Shown: one piece after another, positions 55,952 through 64,000 of the stretch | How positions within the stretch are numbered: position 1 is the stretch's first letter | Layout of the letters: each line of letters opens with the position of its first letter | Assembly (NCBI RefSeq): GCF_000143105.1 | Contig: NW_014040801.1 | Coordinates: 3,826,686 to 3,890,685, forward strand | Source of the DNA: Grosmannia clavigera kw1407 | Taxonomy: Eukaryota > Ascomycota > Sordariomycetes > Ophiostomatales > Ophiostomataceae | DNA: 64,000 nucleotides | Direction: 5' to 3' | Position numbers and translations under genes: made by a program | The notes under the pieces: generated by a model | The model's input: only the letters and a program-made list of their open reading frames with translations | What the model was told of the DNA's origin: nothing | The model's database searches: none

Positions 55952-56820
55952 ATGGCGACCGAACAGCACGGCTCGTCTTACCGCAATCGGTCCACGTCCC
56001 GAACGCACACTTCGCGTCCAACGACTCCGCTCCGACCGTCATCGCGGTCGTCGTTTCGCGAGTCTGCCCGCGGCAGCGTCCACGGTGACGCGTCCTTCCC
56101 ACTCAACGCGTTCGAACCGGCGTTTGCAGAGCTCTCTGACGCCATGGCTGATCTAGAGGCAAATATGATGCATTACCAGCTGATGCACGAGAGCCTGTCA
56201 CGGTTCAGTGAGAGCTTTGCTAGCTTCCTCTATGGGCTTAATATGAATGCCTATTGTGTGGACTTTCCCGAGGTGGGTGGCCCACAAAGAGCACTCCTGT
56301 TACGGGGGGAATTGAAGCTGATAATTGTCTTTCAGGGGCCCATATCTGAGTCTTTCCGAAGAGCGAAGCAGAGGGACGAGAGCACGACTGTAGCGAATAT
56401 CCGACAGGAATCCGAAGGAGGTGAGCGGATGAGTCCTTGCTCGCACCCGTCTTTGTGAAGAATGGTTTATATTAATAAGCCTAGGAGCAACACAATTACG
56501 AGAAAGGATAATGGGCGACCTGGATGGCGAGACGACCTTCATGTAAGTTGGTGGAAAGGTCCGCGTCTGTAAGCGCTCCTTCTGACCTTGAACCGATTAT
56601 ATACAGGACTACAGACACATCGTTTATCGAAAACCCGGCGACATCCTCTAAGAACTCGTCCAGACTCCAAACGCCCAAACCAGCCACAAGGGGTTCTGCG
56701 ACAGCTACGGCGCGCGGTGGACGCGGTGGACGTGGTGGGACCGGGACCCGAGGCACCGCAAGCACCCGTGGAGGCCGACCAAGCGGGCTGGGAAGACCGA
56801 GGGGCAGAGGCATACGGTGA
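55952..56820 (+). CDS. DAM1: DASH complex subunit DAM1
   Basis: Dam1 is the microtubule-contacting subunit of the fungal DASH/Dam1 ring that couples kinetochores to spindle microtubules. Four exons (55952-56272, 56336-56420, 56485-56542 and 56607-56820; introns 63, 64 and 64 bp) give 225 residues. A Ser/Thr/Arg-rich N-terminus is followed by the conserved helix FAELSDAMADLEANMMHY...LSRFSESFASFLYGLNMNAYCVDFPE, then PISESFRRAK, and the short DTSFIENP motif that appears only after correct splicing of exons 3 and 4. The C-terminus is a Gly/Arg-rich tail with RGG-like repeats. The basic tails fit microtubule binding and Aurora-type phosphoregulation, which is inferred from the family. Confidence 0.93.
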
Positions 56821-56991
56821 ACGTGTGGGTGGGAGGACTGGGTAATGGAAGCGCTGATGCCCGGTTAATTGCATACCCCGACAAGTGCAATCAGCAATTG
56901 CGGCTTCGTCGATTTCGCCCCATAACGCCAGCTGCTTCGTAACGGTTTTGTAAATGTGTTGATTCCAGACGCATCTAACCCGGCCACAGAC

Positions 56992-57434
56992 ATGGCCGCT
57001 GTTCTTCGTTATGTTGCCGGCACAAAGAAGTCGCCCAAGGGAACGCTGTACCTCCAGTGTCATATCAAACCCGGCGCCAGCAAGATTCGTCAGGGCGTGA
57101 CGGCTGTGACGGATGATGCCATCGAGATCTGCGTGTCAGCCCAGCCGCGTGATGGAGAGTCGAACAAGGCCGTACTCGGTGTCCTCTGCAAGGCGAGCGC
57201 CTCTCGGCTTCCTGCCCCCAGCACAACGATGTGGTGGCTGTCTTGCTGACCTGGTTGCAGGTTCTCGATGTGCCCAAGTCTAGCCTGCAGATCACGCGCG
57301 GCCTCAAGTCGCGAGACAAGACCGTGGCCGTTGCAGGTTTGTCTGAGACAGACGACAAGGCGCAAGAGTTGTTGGACCGCGTAAAGATACTCTTGTCCAA
57401 CGCAGCAGGCGGTAGCAGTTCTTCTGCCCCCTAG
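56992..57434 (+). CDS. DUF167 (YggU/UPF0235) family protein
   Basis: A small conserved protein related to bacterial YggU and animal C15orf40, of unknown function. Exon 1 (56992-57192) has LQCHIKPGASK and ICVSAQPRDGESNKAV, and exon 2 (57261-57434) has LDVPKSSLQITRGLKSRDKTV. Joining these in family register requires a GC-AG intron (57193-57260, donor AAG/GCGAGC) and gives 124 residues. A GT donor at 57181 is also in frame but drops four residues in the helix before VPKSS. Reading through the intron meets a stop at 57247-57249. The start is the ATG directly before AAVLRYV; an in-frame ATG does not occur earlier. It lies 171 bp downstream of DAM1 on the same strand. Confidence 0.82.
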
Positions 57435-57924
57435 ATTGGCAATGTCCTTCATCTGCTAAAAGGGTGCTGGATCGGATGAATGCGCAGCGACGATTGCTAC
57501 TCACCCCTGATATGATGGGTGCACTACCGGGAAGCACGAGAAAGAAGTTGAGCGCATATTGTCGCGAGAGAACTATCTGATTCTGCATGGCATCCTGAAT
57601 GGGTTTGGTCTTCGCTGGACACCATCCCGCTCGTAGGTGAAGACAATATCGAAGTTCAGGCATATTTAAATGACCTGCACAAGGATTAGGCAAGCCGAGT
57701 TCTGATGCATACTCCGTATGTTCGTAGAATACGGAGTATAAGATATCTTACTCCGTACATTTGCTGTGCTGTAGCAAGGCAGGGCCACTCTTGATTGGCT
57801 GTCACACCATTAATGTCCCCCGCAACCCACATCAACGTCACTGGAGCAGAAACAAGCTTCCCCATTTTGCGCCTTTCCCGCAACTCCCCAGATTTGTTGC
57901 AACCTCCCATTGTAACAATTAAAC
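57435..57924. other. Intergenic region upstream of the peroxiredoxin gene
   Basis: No gene. Three copies of the dispersed motif lie within 50 bp: ATACTCCGTAT (57710), ATACGGAGTAT (57729) and TACTCCGTAC (57750), about 170-215 bp before the peroxiredoxin start. Confidence 0.6.
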
Positions 57925-58784
57925 ATGGCCTCCCGACTCTTCCGACCTACCGCCTCCATCGGCCGTTCAGCCGTGGCCTCGCGTGTGGCTGCCGCCAGAC
58001 AGTTCCATGCGACTCGTCCGGCCTTTGTCCACGTTGGTCAGAAGGTTCCCAGCATTGAGGTCTTGGTCGAAAACAGCCCCGGAAACAAGGTCAACCTGGC
58101 CGAGGAGTTCCAGAAAGGTGACGGCCTCATCATTGGTGTACCGGGCGCTTTTTCGGGTGCTTGCTCGGAGAAGCACGTTCCCTCGTACATCCTGCACCCC
58201 AAGCTCAAGGAGGCTGGCCAGGTTTTTGTCGTCTCCGTTAACGATGCCTTTGTGTAGGGTTTTATTTTACGTTGTCTTGACTATTTTCTTCCAACTGGCT
58301 AATTCACCACCTCTCTCCGATTACAGCATGAAGGCATGGGGCGCCTCGCTTGACCCAACCGAGCAAACCGGGGTATGTCAGGACAGATACCAGGTGGAGA
58401 AGCCGTCGTTACAGCGGAGCAGAGCTAACTTCCGCTGCGCCTACAGATCCGGTTCCTCGGCGACCCGGCCGGGGAGTTTACCAAAGCGCTGGATCTCGAT
58501 TTTGACGCCACGCCGATTTTTGGAAATCCGCGGTCGAAGCGCTATGCTCTCGTCATCCGTGACGGCAAGGTCGAGAGTGCCCACGTCGAACCAGACAACA
58601 CCGGAACAAACGGTGCGTCCTGCGCGTCTTCCACTCCTAACAAGGTATTCGCTAACTTATTTGTTTTTTCAGTGTCGCTGGCGGACAACGTCCTCGGGGC
58701 CAAGGTAAGAGCGTCCTACTGCCCAATCACATCCGTCTATGGCATTCCATGTGACTAATACAGCCATATTTGAAGGATTGGTGA
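57925..58784 (+). CDS. Mitochondrial peroxiredoxin (Prx5/AHP1-type)
   Basis: A thiol peroxidase that reduces hydrogen peroxide and alkyl hydroperoxides. Five exons (57925-58253, 58327-58372, 58447-58612, 58673-58704 and 58764-58784) give 197 residues. The first ~33 residues are Arg/Ser/Ala-rich and contain RQFHAT, a typical mitochondrial presequence end. The fold follows with VPGAFSGACSEKHVPSY, in which Cys80 is the peroxidatic cysteine. Then come VVSVNDAFVMKAWG and the PrxV-like RFLGDPAGEFTKALDL. No second Cys occurs in the predicted protein, so it would be a 1-Cys enzyme. The last splice (58705-58763) is less certain: if it is retained, translation continues 18 codons to a different end. 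Targeting and peroxidase class are inferred. Confidence 0.9.
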
Positions 58785-59723
58785 AGGACTTCCAAGACTA
58801 CGAATACACCCAGGCGATCCAACGGGAGCATAGTCGACAATCTGTGTACGAGTACATCGACAAAGTTTTCAGTCGTAGACATTAGTCAGTCTTGCCACCG
58901 CGAGTTCCGTGGGAGTTTGCGTACTCCGTGCGCACTCGTACACGTGATGCAAATGCCTGTCTCAACACTGTGCAAATTCACGCTCTTTCAGGCAGCCGTA
59001 GTGGCCATACGTGCTAAAACCATCTAAATCCGCCCCCTCTTAGACGCCCTCCCAGCCTCGAAACAGTGGGCCCGGCCCCTTAGATAGGTAATCAATGACA
59101 CTGTAGAGGGGCTGCCGCCTTGCCGTCGCGAGTCAGCCGTCGACGAAGTTACTTCCCCTTCCTTCTACTACTCGAACTCTGTCTTCGCCATCGATCTTGA
59201 CATCGCAACAATAAAACGAGGCATCCGCCCTTTTCCAGGACTCACCACTTCTATCGATCATCACTCTTGCTTGTGTCTGTCTTTTCCACAAAGCAGCAGC
59301 GGCTACTTTCTCCATCGTTTATGACGAAAGTCGACCCGTTCTGCATGTCAAAGCATCATCTTTCTCGGCGACCGACCTTCTATTTCCCCTGCCCTCCCTA
59401 AAAAGAACAATATTGTGTGGCTCGTCGACTTGTTTTGACGAGCCTGAGAAACCCTCACCATTGCTCCACGACCCCCAAAGCGGAAAGCCGCTGAGGCGAC
59501 GACAGCCGTCGAGGGCCGTTCTCTTCGCCAGAGGAGACTCCCCCCAGAAGGCAGGAAGGACGCAGCGACTATATCCGTTGCCTCCCAGAGAAAGAACGCG
59601 GCAACGGAGAAAGCGACAGCGGCGGAGGCGGTGGTGACAGTAGCAGCAGCAGCAGCAGTATCACCGCCCTTGTCCGCCTTTTCAAAAGGACCACCCACGC
59701 CCCAGACTACAACCTCCAACGCC
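58785..59723. other. Intergenic region and 5' leader upstream of the RBR ligase gene
   Basis: No gene is recognised. A TACTCCGTG variant of the dispersed motif lies at 58922. A CAG run (59642-59656) lies in the probable leader. The frame before the chosen ATG is open back to 59631, but the sequence there is low complexity. Confidence 0.55.
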
Positions 59724-61489
59724 ATGGATTCCGACGACGATATGATGTCGAACCTGTCTAGTGATGACGATGTTCTGCAAGACGATAGCGATATCGACGA
59801 CCTATCAGGAGGCGAAGGTAAGCTGGCGTCAAAGCATGGGACTTTCCGCTCTCGCTGTTGTATTGTGCTTGTGGTTGAGCAGTCTGCTAACTGTGGCCGG
59901 GAATCGGTAGATTTCGATGACTTTGGCATGGAGCCTGAGGACGCGGATATGGGCCTCGATAAGGACGGCTTGGACGACAAGCAGAGAAAACCGTACGATG
60001 TTAAATACACGGTCTATGAGCCTAAAGACATTCGGAAGCAGCAGGACGAACTCATCAACGACGTTGACCTCATCCTAGAGATGCGTCCAGAAGATGCAGC
60101 GATCCTCCTTCGATACTTTCGCTGGAACAGAGAACGTTTGATCGAGGAGTATATGGAGCGCCCGACCAAGGTGCTGGAGTCGGCAGGCCTCGGGCCCAGC
60201 AGTTCGGCACTCCCCAAGCTCGAGGTCATTCCTGGGTTTGTCTGCGACATTTGCTGCGAGGACGGCCGTGGGCTGAAGTCGTTTGCGATGAAGTGCGGCC
60301 ATCGCTTTTGCGTCAACTGCTACCGCCAGTATCTGACGCAGAAGATCCGAGAGGAGGGCGAGGCAGCACGAATACAGTGTCCATCAGATGGCTGCGGCCG
60401 GATTATCGATGCCAAGTCGCTGGATGTGTTGGTGACGCCCGAGCTGACGGACCGCTATCACGAGCTGCTCAACCGCACGTACGTGGAGGACAAGGACTCA
60501 CTCAAGTGGTGCCCTGCGCCCGACTGCCAGAACGCGGTGGACTGCCACGCCAAGAAGAAGGACCTGGACCGGATGGTGCCGACGGTCGAGTGCCATTGCG
60601 GTTATCGGTTCTGTTTCGGCTGCAGCCTAACGGACCACCAGCCGGCACCTTGCAGGCTCGTGAAGCAGTGGCTCAAGAAGTGCGCGGACGACTCTGAAAC
60701 GGCCAACTGGATTTCGGCGAATACCAAGGAATGCCCCAAGTGCAACTCAACGATCGAGAAGAACGGCGGCTGCAACCATATGACATGCCGCAAGTGCAAG
60801 CACGAGTTTTGCTGGATGTGCATGGGGCTCTGGTCAGAGCACGGCACGAGCTGGTACAACTGCAACCGATTTGAGGAGCGGAGCGGCACGGAGGCACGGG
60901 ATGCGCAAGCTAAGTCTCGTGTGAGCCTGGAGCGGTACCTCCACTACTACAACCGGTACGCCAACCACGAGCAGTCGGCGCGGCTGGACAAGGACATCTA
61001 CAGGCGGACGGAGAAGAAGATGGTGCAGCTGCAAACGTCGTCGGGCATGTCGTGGATCGAGGTGCAGTACCTCAACGCAGCGTCGCAGGCGCTGCAGACG
61101 TGCCGACAGACGCTCAAGTGGACGTACGCCTTTGCCTTTTACCTGGCGCGAAACAACCTGACGACAATGTTTGAGGACAACCAGAAAGATCTGGAAATGG
61201 CGGTAGAGGCGCTGTCGGAGATGTTCGAGCTGCCGGTGGGGGATTTATCTGAGGCGAAGATGAAGCAGCAAATCATCGACAAGACAGCATACTGCAACAA
61301 GCGGCGGGTGATTCTGCTGGAGTACACGGCGGACAACCTCTTTCAAGGTGAGTGGTTGGTTGACACCGGGTTTACAGAGCGCAGGACGCTGACAACGGGG
61401 CAGGCCGCTGGACGTTCAACTCGATGGAACATGCCGAGCCGACCGCTTCGGCCAAGACAACGGCGGCGGCAGGTGGCAGCCGGCCGTAG
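59724..61489 (+). CDS. Ariadne-type RBR E3 ubiquitin ligase
   Basis: RBR ligases take ubiquitin from an E2 onto a RING2 cysteine and pass it to substrates; Ariadne members work with neddylated cullins. Three exons (59724-59817, 59911-61347 and 61404-61489; introns 93 and 56 bp) give 538 residues. In order: an acidic N-terminus, a UBA-like segment (ILLRYFRWNRERLIEEY, about residues 95-111), RING1 from Cys143 (CDICCEDG... CGHRFCVNCY), the in-between-RING domain (KWCPAPDCQNAVDC... CHCGYRFCFGC) and RING2 (ECPKCNSTIEKNGGCNHMTC). Cys319 in NGGCNHM is the predicted catalytic residue. A C-terminal helical Ariadne domain (YLHYYNRYANHEQSARLD... RRVILLEYTADNLFQG) ends it. All zinc ligands are present. 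Confidence 0.94.
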
Positions 61490-62296
61490 AACAAGACGGG
61501 CAGTTGATGGATGCGCCAGTGCAGACGAGCCATGTGAGGCTAGTTTGACGGGCTGGCGGTTGACAAGCAGACATTACCACATTCAGATATTAGATTGCAT
61601 GTATCTCGGAGTGCTGCGGCATCTGCGAAGTGGGTGAAGAGCGCGGACCCCACAGGTGATTGATTTCCTTTGGTCTTCTTTGCTTTTGCTCTTTGCTTTA
61701 CTCTTTGCTCTTTGCTCGTTGCGCCTTTTTGGAAGGAACGGTGAAGTCCATGACCCGTTTGTGGAGTATACAGGGAGCCGATGGATGGGATGTTTAGGAT
61801 TAGCGTTGCGGAGGGTTTGCCAGCGTAGCAAGGCCCTCTGCATAATGAACTTTTTCTTGACTTATTGCTGAACTGTGACCGGCCATGAATGGCGTTATTT
61901 TTCCCGCAGCTGGCTCGAGGGCTGATGGGAAGAAAGCTTTGCCGAACATGGGCCGAAATCGGAAATACGGGACGTGGGGAAAGCCAGGGTCGGAAGAGGC
62001 AGGCACTAGCGGAATTGGCACAGCGGTTGTAACTGCCGTGTTGTAGGACCGAACGGCGATGGAGTAGGAGCTGTCTCCTCACCTTTTATTGGGTGCAGCT
62101 CGGCTGCTGCGTGAAGCCAGAGCTGGGATCGGCTGTGATTTCTTCCTCGCCTTGTGCCGGTTTTCTGTTACCCGGCTCCTCCTCGTGGCCGGACTGTCTT
62201 TTCTCGGGCTCTTACACATCCCTTCTCAGTTTTCATTCGTCTCTCCTTCCCCTCTCATTTCAGCTTCGCCCTGCAACCGGCAGTCGATATAGAAAG
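61490..62296. other. Intergenic region between the RBR ligase and SCOT genes
   Basis: There is no supported gene, and a 180-codon minus-strand frame (61540-62082) has no family features. At about 61672-61720 the heptamer CTTTGCT recurs in a short degenerate tandem array. CT-rich DNA lies just before the SCOT start. Confidence 0.55.
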
Positions 62297-64000
62297 ATGC
62301 GTTCTGCTACGACGTGTCTGAAAGGCCTGCGGGCCTACTCGAAATACGGCTCGAACGTGAGGCTTCTCTCCCTTCTCTCTGGCGGACGCACACAGCTAAC
62401 GTGGCCAAGCACGCCGCCCTCTTTGCACGGGCTTTCTCGGCGACAGCCCGGCGTCCCCGGATCGACAAGGTGCTGCCGTCAGCGACGGAGGCCATCAAGG
62501 ACATGAAGCCGAACAGCATCGTGCTTGTGGGCGGGTTTGGGCTGGCGGGCGTGCCAGACACGCTGATCAAAGCGGTGCTGGAGAAGTCGGACATCAAGGG
62601 CCTGACGGCAGTGTCGAACAACGCAGGCACAGACAACCACGGTCTCGGCAAGCTGCTGCAATCGAAGCAGGTGTCCAAGATGATTGCATCGTACATTGGC
62701 GAGAACAAGACGCTGGAGCAGATGTACCTCACGGGCGAGATAGAGCTGGAGCTGACGCCACAGGGCACGTTGGCAGAACGCTGCGCGGCCGGCGGACGGG
62801 GCATTCCGGCCTTCTTCACGCCAGCAGCTCTGGGCACGGTGGTGCAGACGGGCGAGCTGCCGCTGCGCAACAACCCAGACGGCACGCCGCTGCAGTTCTC
62901 GAAACCCAAGGACGTGCGCGTGTTCAACGGCAAGCCGTACCTGCTGGAGGAGAGCATCGCGGCAGACTACGCGTTTGTCAAGGCATACAAGGCGGATCGG
63001 CTGGGCAACTGCCAGTTCCGGCTGGCGGCACACAACTTCAACGGGGCGATGGGCCGCAATGCCAAGATGACGATCGTGGAGGCCGAGCACATTGTGGAGC
63101 CGGGCGAGATCCCGGCAGAGGCAGTGCACCTACCGGGCATCTACGTGAAGCGGGTGGTGCAGAGCACGGCGACTAAGGAGATTGAGAAGCACGTGTTCAC
63201 GCTCAGCCCGGAGGAAGAGGCCGCAGAGCTGCAGAAGGCGCTGGGCACGGGGGCGACGGCAGAGAAGCGCAACCGGATCGTGCGGCGGGCAGCAAAGGAG
63301 TTCAAGAACGGCATGTACGCGAACCTGGGCATCGGGATGCCGATGCTGGCGCCCAAGTTTGTCGGGCCCGAGATCGAGGTGCAGCTGCAGAGCGAGAACG
63401 GCATCCTAGGACTGGGGCCGTACCCGCGACGCGGCGAAGAGGACGCGGACCTGATCAATGCCGGCAAGGAGACGGTGACGCTCAAGGACGGCGCCTGCGT
63501 CTTTGGCAGCGAGGAGAGCTTTGGCATGATCCGCAGCGGTCGCATCGACCTGACCATCCTGGGCGGCATGCAGGTCAGTGCCTCGGGCGACCTGGCCAAC
63601 TGGATGCTGCCCGGCAAGGTCAAGGGCTTTGGCGGCGCCATGGATCTGGTCAGCAACCCGTCCAACACCAAGGTCGTCGTTACTATGGAGCATACCGATC
63701 GCAAGGGCAACCCGAAGCTGGTCAACCAGTGTGCCTTTCCGCTGACCGGCAAGGGCTGCGTGTCCATGGTCATCACAGAGCTGGTGTGTTTATTTATTTC
63801 TTCACTCTCTCTTTCTTCCTCCCTCTCTCCCCCTCTTTTTCTCTCCTCTTTCCCTCTCCCTCTTCCTTCACTAACTTTCTAGGGCGTCTTCAACATCGAT
63901 GCCAAGACTGGCCTCACCCTTAGCGAGATTGCCGACGGTGTGACTGTCGAGGAGATCCGCAGCAAGACGGGCGCGCCATTCCACGTGGCCGAGGACTTGA
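62297..64000 (+). CDS. Succinyl-CoA:3-ketoacid CoA-transferase, mitochondrial (3' end cut by window)
   Basis: It moves CoA from succinyl-CoA to acetoacetate (or related acids such as acetate) in mitochondria. Exons: 62297-62356, 62410-63783 and 63883 onward. Intron 1 (53 bp) has a CTAAC branch point only about 10 bp before its AAG acceptor; the nearer CAG at 62395 would break the frame. About 517 residues lie in the window, close to the usual full length, so only a few are missing. The N-terminus (ARAFSATARR) looks like a mitochondrial presequence. The first CoA-transferase domain has VGGFGLAGVPD and SNNAGTDNHGLG. The second has NLGIGMP and the active-site Glu349 in SENGILGLGPYP, followed by FGMIRSGRIDLTILGGMQV. 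Intron 2 (63784-63882) is pyrimidine-rich. Confidence 0.94.

Noticed and set aside
61540..62082. 180-codon minus-strand ORF between the RBR ligase and SCOT genes
   Set aside because: It shows no domain, no conserved motif and a sequence dominated by Ser/Arg/Pro. It lies over the SCOT promoter and the 3' UTR of the ligase.

Overview
The window comes from a filamentous ascomycete (Pezizomycotina, most likely a Sordariomycete; the order cannot be fixed from this sequence). The reasons are genes with short 50-105 bp GT-AG introns and CTRAC-like branch points, the fungal gene set (FKS1 glucan synthase, DAM1, LCB1, MOG1), and repeats damaged in the way repeat-induced point mutation (RIP) damages them.

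Positions 1-31985 form an AT-rich, gene-free block of nested transposon remains. Family A is a Ty3/gypsy element with a 359-bp LTR: five complete LTRs and one partial LTR lie between 1 and 15020, around one minus-strand and two plus-strand internal regions. Family B is a 288-bp LTR with one well-preserved solo copy (2871-3158, TSD TTTTG), three AT-shifted copies and a 24-bp remnant. Family C is a second gypsy pol. From 20.9 to 31 kb, B and C pieces form two large inverted repeats, and one of these carries a ~170-bp tandem array. A 598-bp MITE-like element with 79-bp terminal inverted repeats closes the block. No intact transposon gene remains, and stops lie where conserved Trp and Gln codons are expected.

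A tRNA-Gln(CUG) gene with an intron (31986-32072, minus) sits exactly where the sequence changes to GC-balanced, gene-dense DNA.

Positions 33.3-64 kb carry twelve protein genes: OPT-family transporter (+), serine palmitoyltransferase subunit LCB1 (+), 1,3-beta-glucan synthase FKS1 (-), a SprT/HMG-box GCNA-like protease (+), MOG1 (-), a HINT-type HIT hydrolase (+), a CRAL-TRIO protein (-), the DASH kinetochore subunit DAM1 (+), a DUF167 protein (+), a mitochondrial peroxiredoxin (+), an Ariadne-type RBR ubiquitin ligase (+) and a mitochondrial succinyl-CoA:3-ketoacid CoA-transferase (+, cut by the window end). They are independently transcribed housekeeping genes, not a pathway cluster, although LCB1 and FKS1 both serve the cell envelope. 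Exon structures were built by hand from splice motifs, frame and family conservation; no alignment or expression data were available.
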